From Multifurca ochricompacta (taxonomy: Eukaryota > Basidiomycota > Agaricomycetes > Russulales > Russulaceae): a DNA stretch of 64,000 bases. The translations under genes were made by a program, and so were the position numbers. The notes below the pieces were generated by a model that ran no database searches, was not told where the DNA came from, and saw only the letters and a program-made list of their open reading frames with translations. Each line of letters opens with the position of its first letter. The first letter of the stretch is position 1. Below are positions 21,254-31,292 of the stretch, piece after piece. Location: the NCBI GenBank assembly GCA_022496185.1, contig WTXG01000019.1:62001-126000 (forward strand), written 5' to 3'.

Positions 21254-24200
21254 CGCCTGAATGACGCGGCCTTCATTCGGGCTCTAGTCTCACACCATGT
21301 ATTTAGATCACCACTCAAAGCAATGAAACTATTTGTTCCCTTACATGGAGTGAATCAAGAGGCCACAATAGAAGCACTGATTGATAGCGGTGCAACCGAG
21401 AACTTTATCAGCTACCGAACAGTAATTAAACATCGACTCCCCATAAAAAATTAACTATCCCAAAGAAATTACAAAATGCGGACGGCTCTCCTAACGCCAC
21501 AAAGAAAATAGATCAATGCGTGGACCTCCTTATTACTACAGCAGGAGATACTCAGAAACATCGGTTCTATATAGCATCTATTGGATTAGATGACATGATC
21601 CTAGGATATCCATGGTTCGCGGCCAGCAACCCCAATATCAACTGGACCTCAGGACAACTAATGCAATCTATTTCCTTCACTGTACCAAGAGAACACGTCT
21701 GCCACCTTAACATCGCACAGGAACTGGCCATCAAAGCAAAGGATAAAACGGAACAATCTTGGGATCAGATCGTGCTGCGGGAATACCATCGACATCGGAA
21801 AGTCTTCAGCGACGAAGAGGCACAACGATTCCCAGCCTCGCGGCCTTGGGATCATAAAATCGAGTTAAAATCAGATGCACCTGCTACCCTGGATTGCAAG
21901 ATCTACCCACTCAGACCAGGAGAACAAGATGCACTAAACAGTTTCCTGGAAGAACACTTGCAGAAGGGGTACATACAAGAATCAAAGTCCCCTTATGCCT
22001 TGCCATTTTTCTTTATCAAAAAGAAGGATGGGAAACTGCGACCGGTCCAAGACTACCGAAAACTAAATGACTGGACCGTTCGGAATACGTATCCACTTCC
22101 GCTGATCCCCGAGCTAATTGATCGGGTTCGCGGAAGCACACTCTTCACAAAGATGGACATCCGATGGGGTTATAATAATGTTCAGATAGCACCGGAAGAT
22201 CGCTGGAAGGCAGCATTCAAAACAAATCGCGGCCTCTATGAACCTAATGTCATGTTCTTTGGCTTGATGAACTCTCCTGCAACATTTCAAACAATGATGA
22301 ATGCAGAATTCCGAGAAGAATTAAACAAACACGACGCCTCAGGAAGGGCTTGGTTCACGGTCTATATGGATGACATCCTGATCCATACTGACCAGAACCT
22401 TCAGAATCACCGCGATAAAGTGCATCACATCCTGGACAAACTTAGCAAACTAGATCTATACCTCAAACCGGAGAAGTGTTCATTCGAACAAACGCATATT
22501 GAATATCTCGGACTTATTCTGGAAGCTAACCAGGTACATATGGACCCAGTCAAAGTGGAGGGAGTTACTACCTGGAAAACACCTACCACCGTCAAGGAAG
22601 TCCGTTCGTTCCTTGGATTCTGCCAGTTCTATCATTGCTTCATTCAGGGGTTTAGTAAGATCGCAGCGCCCCTAAACGCGCTTACTAGCGCAAAGAATCC
22701 ATGGTGATGGACAAGCCATGAGCAGAATGCCTTTGACATGCTGAAGCAACGAGTCACCTCACAACCGGTCCTTGCCCAACCCGACTTTGACAAACCCTTC
22801 ATTGTAGACACAGACGCATCCGGATATGCTCTAGGTGCCACCCTCAGCCAAAAGGATCACGAAGACTGCCTCCATCCTGTGGCCTACTTGTCGAAAACCC
22901 TAGACGCAACTCAAAGGAACTGGGACATTTATGATCGAGAACTGTTTGCCGTTATAGTCGCTCTCTGCTCTTGGCGTCAATATCTTTTGGGAGCAAAACA
23001 TAAAGTCCAAGTCCGTACGGATCACAATAATTTGCAATACTTTAAGGAACCCCAGAAACTTAACCAACGACAGGCCCGATGGCTCCAAGAGCTCGCCAAC
23101 TTTGACTTTTCATTGGAACACATCCCGGGAAAATTACACACTGTCGCAGATATGCTCTCGCGCCAACCTGACGCCAACCAGGGTGAAGACAACAACGACG
23201 AAGTCACTGTTTTACCCGCCGATCTATTTATCAATGCAATTTCCGATGCAAAACTTCCATTCCCCAAGGCACTAGCCGAACGCCGCGAGATCCTTCAACG
23301 GCATCATGACCACGTACTAGCAGGACACCCGGGGATAGATAAGACAACGCGGAAAGTCCAACAAGAATATTCAGGTACCGGCTTACAGGAATTCATACAA
23401 GATTATGTCCGAGGATGTGCTAAATGTCAAGAAAATAAGCCAAAACTCACAAAGAAGGCCCCTTCTTTCCCGCTAGATGTACCGGCTTCTGCCGGTCCGT
23501 TTCAATACATTGCTATGGATCTCATTACAGATCTCCCACCATCAGGCAGATATGATGCAGTGCTCACGATTGTCGATCAAGGATGCTCGAAATCCGCGAA
23601 TTTATCCCCTGCTTGAAAAACATTACTGGCGAAGGGATCGCCACACTCTACTACCGACATCTCTTCCCATTCTTTGGCGTCCCACGATGAGTTATCTCTG
23701 ATTGCGATCCCCGATTCACGTCTCATTTCTTGTGTGCACTAGCAAAAGTCCTACACATTCAACAAAACCTGTCTACGGCGTTTCATCCTCAAACAGACGG
23801 TTTGAGCGAACGGATGAATCTCTGGCTCAAACAATACCTACGTCTATGGCTTGGCGACGATCAGTACCAATGGCCCCATTACCTACCACTAGCTGAATAT
23901 GTCCATAACTCTTGGCCGCACGATAAGACTAAGTTAACCCCCACACGTTACTCCATGGGACTACCTTTACCTGGAATGCTCAGACAATCAATACGGATGT
24001 CCCACAAGTGAATACTCAAATTCAAATCTCCTAGCAGCACGCACCCGAGCAGAAGAGGCACTCCAATCGCGCACGCACCCTCCACCCCAACCCGCCTTCT
24101 CTGTCAGCTCACAGGTTTGGTTAGAAGGTAAAAACCTCAAAACACACTTTCCCTTGACCAAACTCGCCCCACGACGATACGGCCCCTTCACGATCTTGGC

Positions 24201-24546
24201 CCAGATCTCCCCTGTGGCTTATCGCTTATCGTTACCTTCACATATGAAAATACATAATGTCTTCCACACCGACCTCCTATCACCCTATCACAAGATAGAT
24301 GCCCATGGCCCCAACTTTTTGCGTCCCCCACCTGACCTGATTAATCAGGAAGAAGAATATGAAGTCGCCTCCATCCTAGATCACAGACTCTTTGGCCGTA
24401 ACAAACGATTACAATACCTGGTCAGCTGGGTTGGCTATCCGGCAAGTGAAAATTCCTGGGTCGATGAAACCGACTGTCACGCCCCGGATCTCCTCACACA
24501 ATATCATAGCTCTCTTTCGCAGCGTCAGGGTCGACGCCGTCCTTAA
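21254..24546 (+). pseudogene. pol of element E: protease, RT, RNase H, integrase, chromodomain
   Basis: Protease with LIDSGATENFIS (21380-21415). One-base shift in an A-run near 21450. RT (21520-22707) has [43 protein letters not shown], an intact YMDD (22366-22377) and LGFCQFYHCFIQGFSKIAAPL. TGA at 22705-22707 lies between two Trp codons. RNase H follows with DTDASGYALGATLSQ (22808), DRELFAV and RTDHNNLQYF. Integrase has an HHCC finger (HHDHVLAGHPG...CAKCQENK), AMDLITDLPPSGRYD (23515), a shift near 23595, ISDCDPRFTSHF after a TGA at 23686-23688, and HPQTDGLSERMNLWLKQYL (23790). TGA near 24008. The GPFTILAQI region and a chromodomain (YEVASILDH...LQYLVSWVGYPASENSWV, 24358-24480) end the frame at 24546. 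Defective. Confidence 0.92.
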
Positions 24547-24664
24547 AAGGGGGGTGAATTTTCCGTTCTACCATTCCATACCCCACCTAAAATCCTTCAC
24601 CCTGGCTCATACCAAACGCACAAACCGCCCCTCCATTCTCAAACGACCACGCAACACCCCCAGA

Positions 24665-25765
24665 ATGTCCACATCTCGCCATATTCCCACCAGTGTTACA
24701 AATCCCACCATCATTGACCAAACTATAGCAGCAGTAAACGATGCGGCAACCAAAGCAGCCCTAAGACAACCCATGGACACCCCAATGCTTCCCCCCACTC
24801 CGACAACCCAAACACCTCCACCACACCTTTCTTTCCCTATGACAGACGATCCTTCCCAAAATGTGACTAACGCAATCACACTAACTGCACAAAATCAAAA
24901 TCTAGAGCTTGAGGTTCGAACTAGAGTCCTTGCTATGCTCCAGGAAGCTAGGGCGCGTCTGGAAGCGATCTACAACCCCCCCGAGACTACTGACGAGGCT
25001 GCAGTGTATCGTCCAGACTCTCCAGAACTAGGTCAACTCCCTGACGAGGCCGTAGTAACACAAACGGCAGCTGAGGTTAATGTGGCAGCACGCAGAAACT
25101 ATGATCCTCCTCCTCCACCTTTCCAACGCAATCACATACACGCCCCCTACTACATCGAGCACTGCATCTCTGACTATGAGGGCCAGATCAACATGGCCTG
25201 ATGGCTGGCCTTTGAGTATCAATGTGCTGACCCACGCATCGCTTTCACTATGGGAGCAGGACAACCAATTACTTACCTTCCACTCTATGCCCGACCCCAT
25301 CCATGCTTCACTCGGGGATCAAACCCAATCCTCACACAATTCCAACAGCGCCTGTTCGAGGCAGAACAGGCCTTCACACCCTTAGTTAGCTCAGCCCTAG
25401 ACGACCTACAAGACCCAGGCGCGTGGGCAGAAGTTTCGCACTATCAATATGCTACTAGACGTTTGGATCAGGCTCACTACGAACTAGCCCACTGGCATCA
25501 CCAAGCGGACCGTGCGAATCAAGACATCCAGTTAGCCATACACGCCCTTTCAAGAGGAGACGTGTACCACAGATTATTTCCTTTCTTAACATATGCCTAT
25601 GCTAACAATCAACGTATATGCCCAGAGGAGGCCACTCGTTACGCCCCACATCCCAAACTACGTGCCGTCCTTCAAGCGGGCGGTATAGGCAGTACCTGCC
25701 TACCTCGTCGACGCCGTCTGCGCCATGCTCCATCTTGTGTCATTGACCTCACGCGTGACGACTAG
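24665..25765 (+). pseudogene. Extra ORF downstream of pol in element E
   Basis: 366 codons in one frame from ATG 24665 (MSTSRHIPTS), broken only by TGA at 25199-25201 (GQINMA*WLAF). It starts 119 bp after the chromodomain stop and ends 38 bp before the 3' LTR. Contents: a Thr/Pro-rich N-terminus, a helical segment, then YIEHCISDYEGQINMA and a predicted helical C-terminal third with GDVYHRLFPFLTYAYA. The last residues are CVIDLTRDD, which match a SUMO-interacting motif (VIDLT followed by acidic residues). Two segments align with the extra ORF of element C (5323-6561). No membrane segment or signal peptide is evident, so it does not look like an envelope. Function unknown. Confidence 0.75.
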
Positions 25766-25790
25766 AGGTGCTTGGGGCAAGCACAACTGT

Positions 25791-25800
25791 AGGAGGGGAG
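25791..25800 (+). promoter_or_regulatory. Polypurine tract of element E
   Basis: AGGAGGGGAG, three bases (TAA) before the 3' LTR, is the expected plus-strand primer. A perfect 7-bp stem with a GGG loop (25768-25784) lies just upstream, overlapping the region right after the extra ORF stop. Confidence 0.75.
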
Positions 25801-25803
25801 TAA

Positions 25804-26380
25804 TGTGACGTTTATCGAGGCTTTGCGTTTATGACTTACTTTGCGTTTCGGGGTTTTACAATGATTCTATTACCTACACTAGATAACTAAGTAACTTACT
25901 ATCTGTGTCTAGGTCTGTACAAATATCAGGGATGCAGCCCCTTCCTATCCACACCAATGTCCCTCTGTACCATCTAGACTACCTCCCTATGATGTAGCTA
26001 TGACATGGCCATGACGACGTCCCAATGCTGTTAGGTCTAGATAGTTATATTAGCTCACTGTCTATCTGCTGTGTACTTAAAAGGACTTACTAGAATCTGG
26101 AGACAGACCCTAAGTCTGTTCTCCTGTACCAAATACAGGTGTATAGATCCCCAACCGAAAGAGGCCCCCACTTGAGCCCCTAAGCCGCGCCTTAGGAGTC
26201 TTCGTCCCAATCATCTCGTGACGGGACCGAGTGTCCTCGTTCGATTTCGTCTTCTGCGCGCGCCTGCTGCGACTTGCAGGGCTTGAATAATCCTGTCTTG
26301 ACCCTTGATATCTTGGCTACAGAGCTTGATCCTCCTTGACACAAACTGACCCTGTACACAGCTAGCACCTGGCTGTGACA
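25804..26380 (+). repeat. 3' LTR of element E (577 bp)
   Basis: Ends with TGTGACA followed by the target duplication GCAGC (26381-26385). 98% identical to the 5' LTR. Confidence 0.97.
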
Positions 26381-26542
26381 GCAGCTGCCTCTACTAAGGC
26401 AGCAAAGTTGAGGATTTTGTGGGGGGGAGTAAGCTCATAGGGGGGGGAGGCTGCTTGATCTGAGGTGTAAGACACAGGGGAGCTGTTTTGAGACACTAGG
26501 GCACTTGTCAGTCACTGTCTGCTGTAAAAGAGACTGTCCAAA

Positions 26543-27166
26543 TGTTACAACTCACTGTCGACTGCCTGGACAGTGGGTTGTATATGAGGGGAAAGGATTT
26601 GGAAGTGGGCAAAGGATGAGAGTGAGGGTGAAAGTGCAGGAAGATGAAGCAAACAGCTCAAAGACAAGGGATGAGAAGCCTTCCACAAAGTGGGGCTAAT
26701 CTCCTAGGTAATCAGGAACCAGATCACAAGTGGACAGTCTGGAGCTGTCCATTCTATTCCAAAAGGGTTTATATATGTAATTACAACTGGGATTTTGGTC
26801 TGTGCACTACTTTAGGGGAGGTTAACTTTGCTTTAACTCCCCACTGATCCACCAATGAGAATAGCCCCACTTTTGGGCTTAGAAATCTGCAGTCCACAGT
26901 CCACAGTTTGTGGACTGCTGTTTAGGCATTGTGGGGTTCTGTTAGTACTCTTCCCACAGGTCTCCAATTTGGCAGGAGTCTGGCTCTGGTCCAGACCAGC
27001 TCTTCTCTGGTCTTAATCTAGGGTTATCTTTGTCTTTTGAGGGTTCTGCAAGGTCTCTGGGGAATGTTCAGGAATTTCCAGGGGGTCAGGAGGTCTCTAG
27101 GGTGTCAGTTCATGACAGAAACACTGTCACACAAGTCATGCAGAATGTCCCACACCAGACATAACA
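26543..27166 (+). repeat. LTR-like sequence related to the A/B/C family, plus orientation
   Basis: Bounded by TGTTACAACTC and CCAGACATAACA. The last 40 bp (TCACACAAGTCATGCAGAATG and on) match the corresponding end of the A/B/C LTRs, here in plus-strand sense. A TTATATATG box lies near 26768. The flanks CCAAA and AGTAG do not match, so this is not a clean solo LTR with target duplication. No matching internal region or second LTR was found nearby. The rest of the sequence has diverged strongly from A-C. Confidence 0.55.
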
Positions 27167-27225
27167 AGTAGTATAGTATAATAAGAGTTCTTCTAACCTC
27201 TGAAGTACTTGTCTTTGTTCTAGCT

Positions 27226-28066
27226 TTACACACTAATCACACAGTCAGTATCTGCACTGCATGACTGTTTAATAGTGCATGCATCTTGGGCCAGGAGCCC
27301 AGCCTCAACCTCTGTGCAGATGGCATCAAGGGCATGTTTGCATGCCTCAGCCTTGATGGCATTGGCATAGAGAGCTGGGTTCTCCCAGTTGGAGGAGGCA
27401 AAAACAGCAGTGAGTTGGGGGAGCATCATCTTAATGTGCTCAAGCAGTGTCATGGGGACCAGGAGTCCTGAAGCCAAAGACAGGGAGTCAGTAAAGTCAC
27501 CCTCATGGTAATCAAGAAGGGACCATAAATTGGGGGAGCACAGAGTGCCCTGTATCATGGAAGCAAGTAAGCCCCACACCAAGCAACCCCACACAGGGGG
27601 CTCAAGGGCAAGGGCAAAGACATCTGTTTCCCTGGAGTGGTGGATGCCCACATCAAGGAGAGCCACAGAGACCATGGCAGCATGGCCCAGCTGGCAGTCA
27701 GTGATTTTAACAGTGGCCCCTTCCTCCATGCAGAAGTCAGCAGCAAAGTAGTAGAGGGAGTATCCCATATGGGACTCCAAGAACTGTGCCAAGTTGTGGT
27801 GGTGCATGGCCTGGAGAGCACAATGAGCAGCCTGGCAGGCAGCATCAGGGGGGTTGGAGGGTTCATACAACATGGGCCTCACATAGGACTGGGCAAGGTC
27901 CAGTTGATATTGGCAGGGAGGGAGGTCTAATGGGTTGTTGACCCCAAGGATAAGTTCAGAACCCCTTGGTGAGGGGGCAGTTCATAGATGGGAGGAGGGG
28001 AGGGCTCAAAAGCCCTGGGGTGATCAGTTTGATTGATGCACCAGACAAGTCCAACAACACAGGGAT
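27226..28066 (-). pseudogene. Unclassified TE-like ORF (upstream part of D region)
   Basis: The minus strand is open from about 28066 to a stop at 27226. The first internal Met is at 27882 and no start is clear. A segment PPPIYELPPHQGVLNLSLG (near 27950-27990) resembles PPPYELTPPHKILNFAAL at 26400-26455 in the other D ORF, so the two may be diverged duplicates or two genes of one element. The remainder (MGYSLYYFAADFCMEEGATV, CLVWGLLASMIQGTL) is not recognised. Context (all flanking DNA is transposable) argues for a mobile-element gene. Function unknown. Confidence 0.45.
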
Positions 28067-28441
28067 CAGATTAGAGGAGCCCCAGAAATCAAGGGCAACT
28101 AGGGTGAGGTGCACTGTGAGGGTGCACAGTGAAAGGACTATTGAAAACTGGTATTCAACTCTATGCTAGACTAAAACACCCCAAAGTGAGCAAGGCTCAA
28201 GCTTGATGGTGGTAGTTCAAGACAAAGAGAGGGGCTACAGGGGGAGAGTTGGGTGAGCTTGCTGTTGCATTATGGGCCAGCTCCCGGCCCGCTAATCCGC
28301 CCCAGAGCCAGAGAGGTGTCTATCTATCTTGTCTGGTTGTGACCTTTCAGCCTTGCCCTTGCCAAGTGGTGGTGCCCTACGCCCTCAATTCCACCGCAGA
28401 TTTCGAACTCTCGAATCCCTCTTTCTACAAGGGCTCTTATA
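28067..28441. other. Boundary between transposon nest and host genes
   Basis: No ORF of note. Repetitive TE composition (TGGTGG, GGGGAG runs) gives way near 28270 to unique sequence with CT-rich tracts that probably form the promoter and 5' leader of the next gene. Confidence 0.5.
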
Positions 28442-30804
28442 ATGGACCCAGCATATCACGACAACGGCAGTGGATCGGGCTCTGCTCTACACCCTGCTAT
28501 CTTACATGCCGCCATAATTGCCACTGCTGTTTCTACACTTGTTTCTGCTACCTCAATACTTATGCATTTGAAGAACTATCGCAAGCCTCTTTTACAAAGG
28601 TGAGTGGACTATTGTTCATTTCTATCATATATTACGAATGGAGTTGGAGGGAAACACCCGGTTATGGGGAACGTAGGAATATTATCTTACTCAAAGTTCC
28701 TCTGATCTTCAGCGGGCGAAAACATGTGAGCGTAGATGAAAGGTAGTGGCGTTCATGGCCTGGAATTTTCGGGGGTGGAGGGATTGCGGGCCTATGCCCT
28801 ACTATCTTGGTGGTTTGCCGACTAATACTTATTCTTTCCTTACACTAGGATGGTTGTTCGAATCATGCTAATGGTCCCGATATATGCTGTCTCCTCTCTA
28901 ATATCCCTATTTTCTTTGGAGGCTGCTTCGTAATTGACGTGATTCGAGATGTTTATGAGGTACGCCTTTTTCATCCGAGCCATTGATAGAATAACGACCT
29001 CTTCCACAGGCATTCGTAATTTATTGCTTTTTCCAGCTATTACTCGGTTACCTCGGTGGGGAGCGCTCGCTACTCATCCTAGTGCACGGTCGTCCACCCA
29101 AACTCTCCCCTTTTCCCTTGAATGTTTTCCAGCGCGAGCTAGACATCAGCGACCCCTATACATTTTTGTTCCTTAAACGAGGAATTCTCCGTATGTTGTT
29201 CCCTATTTCTTCCAATATTTTAATTCTGAAGGCTCTCAAGAATATGTTCAAGTGAAACCTTTACTGGCAATGGCGTCACTTGCGCTCAAAGCATCGGGAA
29301 AATTCAACGAAGGCGAATTCCGCATTGACTCGGGGTATCTCTATGTCAGTATCGTGTACAATGCCAGTATATGCTTAAGCTTGTACTGCTTGGCAATGTT
29401 CTGGCTCTCAATAAGCGAAGATTTGAAGCCTTTTCGGTCAGTGACATATGGTGTATTGTATGATGAGCCTGACAATTACATAGTCCCATGCCTAAGTTTC
29501 TTTGTGTTAAAGGCATATTATTTTTCTCGTTCTGGCAGGCCGCTGGAGTGTCTCTTCTAGCTTCAATCGGTGCTATTAAGAAGCTGGGCCCATACACGGA
29601 CAAAGAGCACATATCGCTCGGTCTGACGGATACCCTGATCTGCTTCGAGATGCCATTCTTCGCTATTGCGCATCTTGTGGCATTCTCTCATCGCGACTAT
29701 GTTGACAAGAAACTGGCGTATGTTGGACGTATGCCCATGCGCCACGCACTCCGAGACGCATTTGGTTTCAAAGACGTTCTCGAAGATGCACGTGTCACGT
29801 TAAATGGCCGGGGTATGGACTATCGTGAATTTGAGCCAAGTGACGGACACATGCATCAAGGTCTCGGTCGAGAGCGTCGTATTCGTGCCGGCCTCCGCTA
29901 CTCCCGTGGAGGTCAGGGAAAGTACTGGATACCCCAACCTGCAGGGCCAAGTCGCCTGGAACGCCCACCCGAAGACGGTGTTCATGTGCCTCTCCTCTCC
30001 GAGCGTGCCGATGACGTCGTTCCAGACGTTTGTATCGCTAGAGAGGGGGAACACTCTAATGTTGGTTTCACCCTACCATTCGGTGATCCTGATTCCGAAG
30101 ACGAAGAGCTTTTTACAAACAGTCGGCAGTTCTTGTTCGGTGACTACAATTATCCTTGTATTGATGCCAGCTCCGAGCTTGCGCGCGCGGAGATGTGGGA
30201 AGAGGAGGAGCGATTTCTCAGTAATGAGCGCAGCGCGTGGTTTTTTGATCATCAAGGTCGCCGCTCCCTTGCCATTACGGGTTACGGGGCCGTTGGTGTG
30301 TGGAGATCGCAGCAGAATAGGTCGCATACACCATCGAAATCACATGCTCCCAGCTTGGTCGCTGGTTTGGAGCTTGACGGCGAAGCAGTCGATGACCGAG
30401 CGAGCGTGCTCATATCCACGGGGCATGGTCGTGTGGGATTTGCAGCGCGGCGCGACGCTGTTGATTTGGTTGTCGAGAGCAGAGATGCTACAGAGACTGC
30501 CGGAGAACGCGAGGGTCAACAAGGCGACCCTGATACGACGCGGCAGGTTGGAAGTTCCGGACGTGAGGCAGCGACCGAAGTTCGCGAGCGGAGTGAGGGC
30601 GGTTCCAGCAGCATCCGATTCGTAGCTTCTAGGGGTATTGAAGAGGAGACCAGCACCGAAAGAGCAAGTGGGGCAGGCGTGGAAGCTGTCGGATTGGTAA
30701 CGGTAGAGACACCGCTGCATCATGCACACGCACGGTGGAAAGGCTTAATGAGCCATTATGACGATGTAGTAGAAGTAGAGAACGATGAGAATCCGTGGGC
30801 ATAA
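28442..30804 (+). CDS. TMEM184/OST-alpha-like membrane protein (DUF300 family)
   Basis: Five exons can be read: 28442-28599, 28849-28959, 29010-29190, 29241-29436 and 29484-30804, all with GT-AG introns. The protein starts MDPAYHDNGSG and contains the family hallmarks: HLKNYRKPLLQR, VVRIMLMVPIYAVSSLISLF, AFVIYCFFQLLLGYLGGERS, KRGILQYVQVKP, GYLYVSIVYNASICLSLYCL, FLCVKGILFFSFWQ and LGLTDTLICFEMPFFAIAH. It has about seven membrane segments followed by a long (about 350-residue) hydrophilic, low-complexity C-terminal tail. Family members act in endomembrane transport or vacuole-related processes; the substrate is not known. In exon 2 a base is missing near 28928, so FSLEAA is followed by a stop instead of FVIDVIRDVYE. 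Sequence on both sides is well conserved, so this is probably an assembly indel, not a dead gene. Confidence 0.9.
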
Positions 30805-31292
30805 TGTGTTAATGTTGTAGCGCGTTTGTTGGTGTTGTCCACTCATCCATTGATGATGATGAGCGTAGCGTGTGAACCTCATGATACTCGCTCGTATAAC
30901 ATATCATAGCATAGCATATAATATAATATAATATCATATCATATTATATCATATCGTCATATATATCATAATCATAGAGCACCTATCGAGAGCCAGGCCA
31001 CCCATGGGAAGGGGGTAAGTTTAAGTTGCATTCACTGCGTTGGCGCCGAGGCCGAGTTCAGCGCCGGCCAAGCCAAGATCATCCATCACATCATACATCA
31101 CGGCCGCCCAAGGCGGTCACTTGCCGCGCAGTGCGCTTGGTGCACTCACCCTACCGATTTCTTTTACCACATTGTCCTTGTTAATCCCCTAGATTAATTT
31201 ATTGAACCTCTCTCCAATTCCACTCTATCACCCTTGTCACTGGTCCCCCAGGACCTTACGTCTGCACCCCTCCCTTCCCCACGCTTTGATCA
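30805..31292. other. Intergenic, with AT-rich microsatellite
   Basis: Contains an imperfect ATATC/ATAAT tract at about 30896-30975 and, nearer the next gene, CT-rich stretches and CCAAT-like TCCAATTCC sequences expected in a fungal promoter. No gene seen. Confidence 0.6.

Larger units (their letters stand above)
15445..26380 (+). mobile_element. Element E: Ty3/Gypsy chromovirus with both LTRs and two passengers
   Basis: 10936 bp. The 577-bp LTRs (15445-16021 and 25804-26380) begin TGTGAC and end TGTGACA. A perfect 5-bp target duplication GCAGC (15440-15444 and 26381-26385) flanks the element. Order on the plus strand: LTR, self-complementary primer site, gag, protease, RT, RNase H, integrase, chromodomain, an extra ORF, polypurine tract, LTR. 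A hAT-like element (16093-17545) sits in the leader and a Tc1-type fold-back (19656-21248) at the gag/protease junction. Without these passengers it would be about 7.9 kb. Six in-frame TGA codons and several indels make it defective. Confidence 0.96.

Noticed and set aside
24665..25765. Envelope gene, suggested by position after pol
   Set aside because: No signal peptide, fusion peptide or membrane segment can be read; composition is soluble and helical.
29804..30625. A 273-codon plus-strand ORF overlapping the TMEM184-like tail
   Set aside because: A shadow frame of the low-complexity tail; the main frame continues directly from conserved membrane segments.
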